Assembly: GCA_036924285.1 (NCBI GenBank)
Contig: JAYKYS010000002.1
Location: forward strand, 47,197,501-47,261,500
Reading direction: 5' to 3'
Source: Asterella californica
Taxonomy: Eukaryota; Streptophyta; Marchantiopsida; Marchantiales; Aytoniaceae
Length of the DNA stretch: 64,000 nucleotides
The position numbers and the translations under genes were made by a program. Below, in pieces: positions 20,178 to 30,440 of this stretch (position 1 is the stretch's first letter; every line of letters starts with the position of its first letter). Below the pieces are notes generated by a model. It did not search any database, was not told the DNA's origin, and saw nothing but the letters and a program-made list of their open reading frames with translations.

Positions 20178-20683
20178 TTACACCGCTAACCTGCAAACAC
20201 AATCACAAGTTAGCGTCCATGCACCACTTACCTTAGTTCTGGTTGGTCCGGACCGGAGCCGAACCGTCTCCCTAATCATCAAGCTCAGCAATCCTAAGTC
20301 CCGACTTAGATCCGCCTAAGTCGGTCCCAAACATGAGCAAGTCACAATATGACGTGGGGCGGACTTCCCATAAAGTCCAGGGTCCTAAACGGTGCCTCCA
20401 GCACACCTAGCGGCCCAACCGCCCGTGATGTCCGTCTGGGTCCGGGCTCTCGAACGGTGGTCTAACCCGCCGACTCGTTCCCTAGTCTTGCCCCAGCCCT
20501 TACATCGTTCCTAAGTCTAGCCGTCCAAGTCTAGATCGGAACGTGCCTTGGAACTGGCCCAGCCATCACCTCATGCCCCCAGAGTCCGCCCGCCGAACCC
20601 TGGGGTCGGGTGACTCGTCCTGGCCCACCCAGGCATCGAGCCCCCCTCATATATACTTCTGGGGATCGGCGGCCCCGCCCCAT
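20178..20683 (-). mobile_element. Fragment of LTR-like repeat C
   Basis: This matches, in reverse complement, about 44870-45365 of the repeat that is nested in the right half of the window. Shared blocks include the CACAAGTTAGCG(T/C)(C/T)CATGCACCACTTACC-type segment and the CTCATATATACTTCT segment. It is truncated at both ends. No coding potential is seen. Confidence 0.65.
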
Positions 20684-21064
20684 TGAATGTTATATAGATA
20701 TGTAACAAGGATGAGGAGTAGAGAAGAGCTCCTCATCCTTGTTTTCACATCGTCGTAATGACAACTTGAGTAATATAGAGAGTGTGGGATATTTTTAGCA
20801 TGTGAGAACTTGAGAGACGTCGTTAGAATAGAGGATTTTAGTTGATGAGTTTATGGAGATTTTTAGTTGATAAGTTTGTGGGTGTATGAATGAGTGAACT
20901 TAGCATTTCCCTCTTCAAGATTCATGGTGTGCTTCCATCAAAGCCATCAGAGGTGACCTTTGAGTGAGAGACAGGCCCGACATTTGCATATTCATCGATG
21001 ACGATCGTGGAGGTTGAGAGATCGAGGGGGGGTAGTTGATCGATAAGACCGCGGAGGGCTTACA
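20684..21064 (+). mobile_element. B1 3' LTR, right part
   Basis: From GAGGAGTAGAGAAGAGCTCC on, this aligns with 45845-46157 of the B1-type LTR in the right half, including the GTGAGAACTTGAGAGACGTC block and the terminal CTTACA. The palindrome-like GAGGAG...CTCCTC near 20711 is present in both copies. Confidence 0.75.
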
Positions 21065-21065
21065 G

Positions 21066-21120
21066 TACACACACACACACTGATGAGACACATGTGAGAA
21101 AGCACACACACACACATTTG
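21066..21120. repeat. Interrupted CA microsatellite
   Basis: Two AC-rich runs lie directly next to the LTR end, separated by TGATGAGACACATGTGAGAAAG. It is the first sequence outside the B1 element. Confidence 0.8.
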
Positions 21121-22296
21121 ACGGTGCACATCTTGGACACACATGTGAGAGACACAATGTATATCCATTACGTCCAATGCTAGAGACATACGAATAGATT
21201 TGGATTACACCGGAGGGGTCTGCATTCTAGCTTCCAACAGTGGATCGAAGATGTAGATAGAAGTAATGGATAGCCTCGAGCAGGGAACGGCATCATCGTG
21301 TAGTCCTGTTTCTAAGTTGATGTGTCGAGGAGTAGGAACAGGAAGTAGAGGGAGTGAGCTTCCCAACACCAATGTACCTTCTTCTCGGAGAATTGATTTC
21401 AAGTTTGCGTGCAGGAGCTTTGTTTGTGTCTTCTAAGCAGTGGGTTTCCTCGAATTCACACCCAATTGTGCATGGGAAGTCTTCTTCTGGAGTGGCGGTG
21501 ATTGTTAGGAGCTGTGCAGAGTCGAAGCTCGTCTCATCCATTGGAGCACTTAGGATCCATGTACGGACGGTCTTATGGATAAGCGATCCCAGAAGACGGA
21601 GTAGTCGGAGCAACGACAAAAAAAAAAAGAAGCCTTCTTTCCACAACAGACGACATCCAAGAGTAGAAGACTGTGTAACTGTAAGTGAATTTGTGATCTT
21701 CTTCCTCAAATTACTACAAGCAAGGATGGCTTGTTAGTCAAGATCCAGACTAGAAGCCTGTCGGAGTCTTAATTTCTTATTTTTCATCTTGTTTTCTCTT
21801 GTTTGGATTTTCTCTTCTTCCTCATCTTCCTTCATCTTCCTATCGTCTTCTAATGAGCTTCCGAGACTTCTATTGAGCTTCCGTGAAGGTGAATGTCGTT
21901 GTAGTGCTGCAAGAAGACCGTTTTCGTAGGCAGAAGCCTGAGAAGGCTACAAGGGGCTTACACCTTGTGATTGATCTAACCTCGTTGAGAATTGGAAGAG
22001 CAATGTGTGATAGACAGTGATAATTTGACGTCTACGAAGCAGGAGCAGTCTTCTGGAGGTGTGAGAAGCCGAGTTGAACCCCATAAGCCGAGAATTACTT
22101 CGAGAAGACTGTCATGGGAAGACCAGAAGCCGTGACTTGGAAGCAAGAAGCGTCTTCTCGAGCTTCTCAGTAAATATCTGTGTGATATTTTAAGTTGTAG
22201 TTATTTGTTTGGGTCCTGGACACCTCTTGAAGGGCCTAGAAGCCGTGTGGTTTTTGTGAAAAGACAGGATTTCTAGATAAGACCCGTGTGTTTGTG
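21121..22296. other. Stretch without recognised gene
   Basis: No conserved domain is seen. Open frames of up to 138 codons occur on both strands in the same place (21293-21737), share no recognisable motif, and one includes a long Lys run from an A-tract, so I do not call them. The part 21740-22245 is rich in scattered AGAAGCC words. The end of the stretch (about 22360-22430) aligns with the RNase H-proximal DNA at 47280-47400 in reverse orientation. Confidence 0.5.
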
Positions 22297-22320
22297 TTCG
22301 GGCTCTAATTAGAGCCCGAA
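22297..22320. repeat. Perfect 24-bp palindrome
   Basis: TTCGGGCTCT, AATT, AGAGCCCGAA: both arms match completely and the centre is itself self-complementary. Confidence 0.9.
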
Positions 22321-22403
22321 CCTTGACAGACAGACAACGTAACTATCCTTAAGTGAAGCATGAATTGTGAGGAGATGTTATTGCTATGAAGGTAGATAAA
22401 GAG

Positions 22404-22625
22404 TTCTTGATTTGAGCTCGTGTGATCTTAGAAACAGATTATTTACCTTTGCTTGGTATTATAGCAAACTGCAATACGTCAGACGTAGTGATGTTGCGAT
22501 GGATTGCTTACATCCGAAGTCTGAACCTTGAGCTGAAACACATAGTCGAGAAAGAAAATCCAGTAGTATACATGTTATCTAGGGTCCACTATGTAGATGA
22601 GGATGAGATAGGTAGCAAAAGTTGA
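22404..22625 (+). pseudogene. RNase H C-terminal fragment, third Ty3 lineage
   Basis: The open frame at 22422-22625 reads LETDYLPLLGIIANCN, then MLRWIAYIRSLNLELKHI, then MLSRVHYVDEDE. This is the end of the RNase H domain of a plant Ty3 element, including the last conserved Asp position in VVYMLSR, where the usual Asp before Met is replaced by Tyr. A related copy lies on the minus strand at 47050-47290. The fragment has no upstream RT and is followed within about 65 bases by DNA in the opposite orientation. Confidence 0.75.
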
Positions 22626-22689
22626 TGTTTGGTACCAAGTTGGTTAGCAAACTTCATACTTGGAACCGTTGTTGTTCAAAGAAGAATTG

Positions 22690-22960
22690 TATACAAGTAG
22701 ACAACATATGGATCAAACCACCTCCTAGAAAATTTTCAAACTGTAGAGTGCTGGTTCTATAGAGTAATGTCATACACCAAAACCCAATCTCTAGTGTGTA
22801 TGGGTTTTGGTCGGAGCCTGTGGGCCTTGTCAAACCTGTCTTTATTCTTCAGACGAGCCTCTTTCAGCTTCTGTTGTGTCTCTATAAGATCCTCCTCTCT
22901 ATGTTCTAACTGCATAATACGAAGTGCAAGAAGTTGTACACGATCCATTCTATCTTCCCC
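22690..22960 (-). pseudogene. Integrase C-terminal fragment, third Ty3 lineage
   Basis: Reading right to left: LLALRIMQLEHREEDLIE, then KLKEARLKNKDRFDK, then KPIHTRDWVLVYD. This is the segment after the catalytic core in this integrase lineage, ending in the DWVLVYD block. It closely matches the minus-strand copy at 43040-43328. It lies in the opposite orientation to the RNase H fragment next to it. Confidence 0.72.
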
Positions 22961-23080
22961 TGGTAAAATAACCCATGTAGTCTTCCTCTACAGGCATAAT
23001 CGACTTTTGATCCAACATCAATTCAATGAGCATGTACCTAGTAGTAGTGCAATGAGTCATCATGTCAATCCACAAAGCAA
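22961..23080 (-). pseudogene. Integrase core-to-tail fragment
   Basis: The DNA at 22961-23080 aligns with both sides of the break in the other copy (43250-43328 and 46158-46210). It therefore shows the uninterrupted state of the integrase gene into which the B1-type LTR later inserted. It supplies the empty-site sequence ATCAATTCAATG. Confidence 0.65.
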
Positions 23081-24050
23081 CTTGTTAGTGCAAGTTTTAA
23101 GTTATGTAAGATGTGAAAGAGAGAAATCCATCAATTCTGGCTCATGACTTGGATCCGTAATCTGAAGATACAAGTGCGTATGTGTTAGTGAGTACTATAG
23201 GTTTGAATAATCATTCATTAAAATAGAGCTATATAGAGAAGTTGAGGCAGAAAAGGTTAGTAAAGAATGTAGAAGTAGCTTCCTTTAGGTTTATGTAAGA
23301 GTTTTGATTCTTCTCTTAATGAGAGCAGAGGCGTCCACCTAAGAAGAAGAGGTCTCAAGATCAAATCATCCTGGCTTGTGTTCCTTATTCCGCATATTAT
23401 CTTACGTCAAGTAGCTACGTCTTGCATATCTAGGGGCGGTGGACCGATCTCTCTCTTAATCGTGAGCTTCCTAGCCTAAACATCCGCATGCCAATTTGGT
23501 CATAGGTCATGAATTACCTGATGCGGCTATGAGGGGGTTGTAAGCCATGTGAGATGGTTTCATAGTTGTAATTTTGATCTACATCGAATGGCTTGTAATA
23601 TAACTGAAGTGGCATCGAGATGTCTCAAGAGTTTGAAAATTTGACTCTTGATAATAAAGGCTTAGCTTAGCAGAGGGCCTACTTGTTTGATATGCAAGTC
23701 TGCTTATAAAGACCATAGCTTAGCTGGGGTGTTAGAGGAGAAAATTGTCAACATCATGCGATGAGAGATATTATACGTTTTTCACCAAAGAAAGCCATCG
23801 ACGCATACGGGAGAAAGATATGGATTAAGGAGGTCAGATTTCTGTTGATTTCAACTGATTTACTCTTATCTTCTCGTTCAATCTCTACCTCGTAACTAAT
23901 CACAGCTAGAAGGTCCGTCCTTCCTGAGAAGAAATCTTGTCGATAGCGCTCTACTGGAGGCCAGATGGCATGCATCAAGCTCCCTACACTTTCTCCATGC
24001 TTTACTTCAAAATCAATGAGCTCAATGACAAGAAACATTAGACGCTTGCT
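23081..24050 (+). repeat. Dispersed LTR-like repeat, copy 1
   Basis: Blocks here match, in reverse complement, the DNA at about 41270-42530. Examples are the GAAAGAGAGAAATC(C/T) segment near 23112, the GAGGCGTCCACCTA segment near 23328 and the GGCTTAGCTTAG segment near 23659. It adjoins the integrase fragment in one copy and lies downstream of the integrase in the other, so it is probably the LTR of the third lineage. A 94-codon open frame on the minus strand (23754-24038) has no recognisable domain. Confidence 0.5.
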
Positions 24051-24694
24051 AGTATAGAAGGGTTTTTTTATATATACTATTTAATCTGAATATAGATTTT
24101 GCTTTGAGAGAACATGATAATGTTATGTGTTTTGCTGTAAAGAATAATATTATATGTATTATAGTGTGGTTTTATCGTTTTAGTGGGACTATGTTCAAGA
24201 AACTATTTCTCCCAAGAAATTGTGATATGTTCTTGAAAACACTACTCCTAGCGGGAACAACTTGAAGAATAAGGAAATTTTAATAAGCATTTCAAATCGA
24301 ATCCATTCCCCTCCTCGCATCTTGAACCCAAATTTGTCGTATCGTATCATGCTCAGCCAACATGGAAAATAATGCGAGACTGATCTGGCATTGACACGAG
24401 TTGCTTAAGCGTGAGAACCTGAAAATACTACTCATCAGTCCTTAATGGGTGGGTTCACAAAAGACTAACCAAGATGGAAAAACTAAAAACTCAGACAGTG
24501 TGGTCACCTTCTTATTACCGACGCTAAACTCTAATAAATTGGGAGCAGAAAATTGAGGGTACAAACCTTGATACGGTTACTGCCTAAGAGTTTTTGCTTG
24601 CATTCCCATGTAAACTGCACGTGAGTTCGAGCGGCACAAGAATATATACAGACTAAATCATCATACATGGTGGATTCATCACTCGTGACTATCT
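24051..24694. other. AT-rich DNA, no gene seen
   Basis: No domain-bearing frame is visible on either strand. Several poly-A/T tracts and TATATA stretches are present. Confidence 0.5.
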
Positions 24695-25480
24695 CACTGA
24701 GACTTGCAGGAGATCCAGTAACATATCAGTTATCTACAAATTGGATGGTAAATAATTAGCGGTAGAAACCGTTGCCAAATGGGGATCTCATATTGCTCTC
24801 GATGTCATCATGTCGCACTTCCTTGCATCATAGGAGTGGTAGGGTCTTGAAAACCTAATTGCCAATATCCTTTAAGGGAAATCCCAAGGGGTATTGTAAC
24901 AAAGTATAATTATAGTTATCGACATTGATAACTATTCTGCTATTCAGTTATTGACGTATAAACTTCGTGCAAAAACATCATTTTATAGATATTAAAATTT
25001 GATATCTATCACATAAATCCGCTGTTTAATTATGGACAGATAAACTTTATGTGACAACGTCATCTATACATACCTAGTTCGATATCTCATTGAGACTTGC
25101 AGGAGATCCAGTAACATATCAGTTATCTGCAAATTGGATGGTAAATAATTAGCGGTAGAAACCGTTGCCAAATGGGGACCCCATATTGCTCTCAATGTCA
25201 TCATGTCGCACTTCCTTGCATCACAGGGGTGGCAGGGTCTTGAAAACCTAATTACCAATATCCTTTAAGGGAAATCCCAAGGGGTATTGTAACAAAGTAT
25301 AATTACAGTTATCGACATTGATAACTATTCTGCTATTCAGTTATTGACGTATAAATTTCGTGTAAAAACATCATTTTATAGATATTAAAATTTGATATCT
25401 ATCAAATGAATCCGCTGTTTAATTATGGACGGATAAACTTTATGTGACAACGTCATCTATAGATACCTAGTTCGATATCT
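24695..25480. repeat. 393-bp direct tandem duplication
   Basis: Units 24695-25087 and 25088-25480 are very similar with scattered single-base changes. Both end CCTAGTTCGATATCT. Each unit contains several short AT-rich inverted words (TTATCGACATTGATAA type). No gene is evident. Confidence 0.9.
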
Positions 25481-26490
25481 ATGTTTGACGGCAAAGTATT
25501 AAATTTCTTGCTACCACTTTTTCGTGATAACATCTTCTAAAGCAACTGCTAGTTTACGTATATCAGGAAATTTATGAGGATATCAGTAAAATAATCTACG
25601 GATATGCTGATATCCGTCACGGACAACTAATACTGTTCTTGCACCGAACACTAGGAAGTGGTGGATTCCACCACTCGCTTACGATGGTTTAGCAGGTTTT
25701 CACCCGTAAAGTGTTACAGTGTAAAGAAGTTGTTAGAGTTAGATTCTCATTCTATTTTGTATTCAGATTAATTTCAGTTCCGCAAAATGAAGAGAAAGTT
25801 GTCATTACAGCATAATGACAAGTAACCAACCATAGACTATTGCTCAACAAAGACAATCTTGTTAATAAAAATATTAATATACTAACGATATTAGTATATC
25901 CATCGCTATCAACTATTATGATCAAATTCTGGAATATCAAAAAGGTGATTTCAAATATTTAAAATATAATTAAAATTGAACTGAGCATATCATAACAATA
26001 TGTATTATCGCCTCTAATAATTATTTGATCCAGAAAAATTCTTGGTTATATTATTTTTCAAACTGCACGAAATACTGATATTATCTCTAGTACTCTGTGG
26101 TTTACAGGAACAGGACGTTCAATGTATTTCTCTCAGATATTTCTATGATAATATTTAATATAATAATAAATATACGCAAGAATCCATCAAAATTTTAAAA
26201 TTAATTAATCACGCAACCATTGTATGATAACTAATGTCACTACGGTACCAAATTTTATGAATTTGACAAGAACATTAGGGGGTGTCAAACTAGGTAACTT
26301 TGTTGAAAACCAGCCCCGCCACACGGTTTCAATTGGCAAAGTCCACATTGCTGAGTGGAGGAATCCAGTTGAAATGGCCACTTCTCACTATAATAAAAAT
26401 CCTTTATCGTACTTATAGTGTAGGTGGATCAACATCTCTTAATAGTACATAATCAAGACATAGTTTAACTCTTCTTTAGAGCTCTACTAA
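25481..26490. other. AT-rich DNA, no gene seen
   Basis: Only short frames are present; the largest (26224-26418, 64 codons) has no motif I recognise. The word TTTCACTATAATAAAAATCC near 26385 is AT-rich but not clearly a promoter. Confidence 0.45.
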
Positions 26491-26499
26491 ATATCTTAT

Positions 26500-26700
26500 T
26501 TAAACTATTGATATCCCTCGAACCCACGAGTCCACGACTTGGCTTGAACCCACGACTTCGTTCCGGTGCAGTTAGTGTGCTAACCGTCACGCGGAACCCA
26601 GGCCTCAGAGGAGCGGACCCCATGGTCAGTAACGTGCGGTTTTTCTGTGGGGTCCTGATTCCTGAAGATTTTTCAGGGCCCCGAGTCATGGCGTGATTTC
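26500..26700 (-). repeat. Possible tRNA-derived SINE-like fragment
   Basis: On the minus strand, GGTTCAAGCC at 26541-26550 matches the Pol III B-box consensus. Upstream on that strand the segment at 26571-26594 (GTGACGGTTAGCACACTAAC) resembles the D-arm/A-box part of a tRNA. A second B-box-like GGTTCGAGGG follows at 26515-26524. A full cloverleaf cannot be drawn from what I see, so a tRNA-derived repeat is more likely than a tRNA gene. It is a G+C-richer island in AT-rich DNA. Confidence 0.35.
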
Positions 26701-29530
26701 AGGAGCAATAGACCTAAAGCTACGTTTCAGAAGAAACTCATCCTGGACGGATAAAATTTACGACTCCCAAGTGGCAGACGTACTCTTAAACATTACGAGT
26801 GGAAACAAGGTGTTGCGATTGCAATGGGATTATGGGGCTATGTATTTTGGATATATCTTAATCTATATTTTAAACAAATAATTTTCATTTTTTCACAGGA
26901 TTCACAATCGGCGATTAGCTTTTGCATTTAAAAATACTTCCAAGTCAAAACTAGTGGAGATGTTAACTAGATTGTATTTGCATACTAGAAGAAGTTTATG
27001 ATAATTGTGAAATGAACTACATAGTGTAAAACTATGGAGAGTTTTGATTTAGATTATTATTTAACTGAGTTGGTTCTCACATGTAAATTTTATTAACAGA
27101 AGTATTTAAATTTACATCTAAATGTAACAACATCTAATTTTTTTTGTTCCCAGATAGTCCACCTGTAAAATGAAGTACTCTGGCTATCAGGCATATTTAC
27201 AAATGTGGCTAGGCTTTGAACCGAAAGTTATCTTTTAATAACACAACAAGGAAGTCACACCTTTCCTTCCGACTTTTGTCTTTCTTTCACTACATCAAAA
27301 TCTACGGTTAACTATGCAAATGCATAGCAATAACCAGTAAGTTAACATGTAACTGTTCCAAACTATAGCCGGTTGATGGAGGAACTAAGTTGATAACACT
27401 GTTTCCTAAACGTAGGATGAAGTAGCATTAAGCTCACTACAGTGATCCTTTCAAATTAGTAACTTGGATGGCGAAACTAACGAGTAATAATTAAACAATT
27501 CAAGAGAAATATAACTTATTAGCCTTTTTGAAATTTGATAAAATTCATGTATTTGGTCTATCAAAAATAGAGCATTATTGTGAGTGCAATTCAAGACTAA
27601 AGAGAAATTTGAATGAGAATTCATTGTAAAGTTAAAAGTTATAAATTTGAAAGAAAAGCATTTGGATGAGAAATCAAAAGTTAAATCATATGTTACTTCA
27701 CACTGGTATGATCTCTATCTCTCCTAAAACAGTATTCAATGTTAGATACCACAAGACTCTTCCCACTATATTAACATCATAGTTAATAAGGACTAAACCT
27801 ATTTAGCATGAAGAGGAGAATGAGAACATTATCAGTAATCAATAATTGATATCAAGAGATTTTTATTGATTTTATTGATCTCGATAACTATCCAAGTTAT
27901 GATTATTGATTTTGATATCTATCTCTTTTAAAGTTATCAAACTCGATATCTATCTTCCTTAAAGTTATCGAGATTGATATATGTCTTAGTAATTTTTCAT
28001 AATATCAGTTCTTGATTGCTGATGGATTACTCTTATCTCCTAAAGAGTATTGTGAAGTATGCACAAGTACTACTCTGGTCTATATTAATTACTAATTACT
28101 AATTTATATTTATATAAAATAATCAGTGTAGATTATATTAATTATGAATGTACAATATTAGTATGGTATTTATTCAGTTACAAAATCCTTGTAAAATTAT
28201 TTGTTTTGTTGGTGATGCTTTTGAAAGACGGTTATATTTAGTTTAGCCCCATGAGAAGAAGGAAACTAACATTATGTTCAAGGATAAATGCTTTTGCAGT
28301 GCTGGAGATATTATGTGGTGTCTGTGTATCCACACTAATTCGGAGCTCATACTTGTCTAATTCTGAATATATCTTACATGTTTAGTGTGATAGACATTTC
28401 ACAGAAAATAACTTTCATTATAGATATATTCACACTAACAACAATGGCTGAATAAATTCAGAATAATGAGGTTCACACGTAACTTAGAATATGGAGTCTG
28501 TAAACACAATGTCATTTTGAACATTTTGAACCATAGTCATCACGATAAAGCGATGTAGTGATGTACATCTCTCTTCTTGTATTCAAGATATTTCCGTTTG
28601 CTTTGAAATTAGTGCACAAAATCTGCCTTAACCACTATTAAGAATATACTTTTAACCTCATCTCTGAAGTTGATGTTAGTTCAATCTATCAAAAGTAATC
28701 TTCTTATCAACTGATTGTGTAAGACTTATGACTTGTATCTTATCTCTCTTTTTGGAGGGTGAACGCACTAATTTCATGTTGGTTTTTTATAAGAAATTAG
28801 AGATTCAAGTTATTTCTCTCAAATTATAGAGAAATAAGTGCTCAAGAATCGAAACTAATCAAGCTCTGTTTATTTTTTAAAATATAAATTTAAAAGAATT
28901 CATTATATACATAAAAGTGAATGTTCACAATAAGCTGTCTATATATTTTTTGTTGATTAAAACTTATTTAAAATTCAAAATAAATTATTTTAATTGTATC
29001 AGTTTTAAAATTTTATTACAATAATAAAAATATCTGGTGTTTACAAACACTTGTTTAAAATTAAATCCCCTTAGTGGACCCCGAGACTAAGAATTGAGAA
29101 CTAAGAATTCATTTCCGAATGACTGATTTATCCTAATCGATTATAAACGTTTTGTGTTTTCACGGGTTGAATCAGTTCACCGATATATTCTAGATTATAT
29201 ATTACGATGAAAAATCTTACAGATAATCGGAGTTAAGCGACCATTATTTATGATCTTCATCTGTAACCTTCACTGAAGTATCTCCATGGAAACTAATTCT
29301 AATTTTTGTTGAAGTTATTGAATCTTGGCAGTCAGTATCTTAAAATCACTTTACAATCTAAAGCCCAAAGAACGCAAGTGCATTTACCAGAGTAAACGAA
29401 AGACCATTGTTCCCTACATACTGTTTATCACAATAATCGAGATAAGCACACTTTTTATTGATAAGTATATACATAAGTTATATAAAACGAACGAATAATC
29501 CTTAGGCAATATCTGACCGGTGAAAAATTA
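26701..29530. other. Long AT-rich stretch, no gene seen
   Basis: No domain-bearing frame is present on either strand. A cluster of TTATCGA/GATATC words lies near 27840-27980, resembling those in the 393-bp units, which suggests older, decayed relatives of that repeat. Confidence 0.5.
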
Positions 29531-29784
29531 AAACATGGTATCTGTAAATTTATATCCTTTTATCGTGTTCGAATTCTTCCACTGAAAAGAATTGCTCCAT
29601 ATTGCAGTCTGAGTAAAACATGGTATCTGTATATCTAGATCCTTTTATCGTCTTTGAATTCTTCCACTGAAAATAATTGCTCCATATTACAATCTGAGTA
29701 AAATATGGTATGTGTATATCTATATCCTTTTTCGTTTTTGAATTCTTCCACTGAAAAGAATTGCTCCATACTACAGTCTATTCT
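29531..29784. repeat. 85-bp tandem repeat, three copies
   Basis: Units start at 29531, 29616 and 29701, each opening AAA(C/T)ATGGTAT and carrying GAATTCTTCCACTGAAAA, then ATTGCTCCATA. The spacing is exactly 85 bases both times. The third unit is slightly shortened. Confidence 0.88.
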
Positions 29785-30326
29785 ACATACATACATTTCT
29801 TTTCTCTCCACTTCTTATAGGATATATACAGAAAATATAGACCTTGAAATATGACTCAAGAGTTGCGGTTTCCAGCCAAATATGCATTCAAAAGACCTGG
29901 TCAGAGAGGATGTAGAAGAAGAAAACCCTCAAAAGAGCAAATAAAATCTGAAGTCATCACTGGTTAGTTTGTAGTCTTGATAATTTTTGTCTTTTTATAA
30001 AAAATTTAGAGAAAAATAAACTATACATTTGATCAATTATTTTCGTACACTGAAATTTAAACTAAATCTGATTATTAAGCACTGAGTGAAACCATTTCTG
30101 AAATTAATTTGTGAATTTAGAATATTAACTTAATATATACTACGGTAACATAACTAATTTAATATACTATAAATATATATTATCTTTGTTGTTGAATTGA
30201 CTACACATGGACAGTATGACACAATTAAAAGTAAGTTCAAGACATGAAACTAAGAACATCTTGCTATAAAAACAATGACCACTGAAGAATAACCATATTC
30301 ATTTAAATTATAACTTAAATTTATAA
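29785..30326. other. AT-rich DNA, no gene seen
   Basis: Nothing recognised. AT-rich runs continue up to the hairpin cluster. Confidence 0.45.
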
Positions 30327-30440
30327 CCAAACCCTTCCAAGAGGAAGGGTTTGGACTTAAATTTAATAACCTTCTTCATCTTCAGGTGAAGAAGGTGATT
30401 ATGCATGCTTGAATAAAGAATGTTCCAGTGTGCATTCTTT
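30327..30440. repeat. Cluster of three perfect short hairpins
   Basis: Three inverted repeats with unrelated stems follow one another: CCAAACCCTTCC/GGAAGGGTTTGG with a 4-base loop (30327-30354), ACCTTCTTCA/TGAAGAAGGT with an 8-base loop (30369-30396), and AAAGAATG/CATTCTTT with a 10-base loop (30415-30440). The first can be extended outward by partial pairing of the flanking AAATTTA words. Confidence 0.85.

Larger units (their letters stand above)
6151..20683. mobile_element. G+C-rich composite insertion inside B1 3' LTR
   Basis: About 14.5 kb of conspicuously G+C-rich DNA splits the B1 LTR. It is built from parts of a single retroelement family (GC) in both orientations, plus a fragment of repeat C at the right end. 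The word GAATGT(A/T)TA borders both sides (6143 and 20684). It could be a target duplication of about 9 bases, longer than the 4-5 normal for Ty3 integrase. Order: LTR(-), 3' internal(-), 5' internal(+), partial LTR(+), complete internal region(+), LTR(+), LTR(-), C(-). Confidence 0.75.

Noticed and set aside
21354..21737. 127-codon frame with a Lys run
   Set aside because: No recognisable motif; the Lys run is an A-tract; the opposite strand is open too.
26500..26600. A functional tRNA gene
   Set aside because: The B box is present, but acceptor and T stems do not pair as far as I can fold by eye. A derived repeat is more likely.
26508..26696. 62-codon frames on both strands
   Set aside because: They overlap the tRNA-like block and have no domain; the openness comes from the higher G+C of that island.
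29531..29784. CRISPR array
   Set aside because: It is a plain tandem repeat of 85 bases with no variable spacers.
30327..30440. Bacterial-type terminators or CRISPR-like repeats
   Set aside because: The setting is a plant-type genome. The stems differ from each other and there is no T-run or repeat-spacer order.
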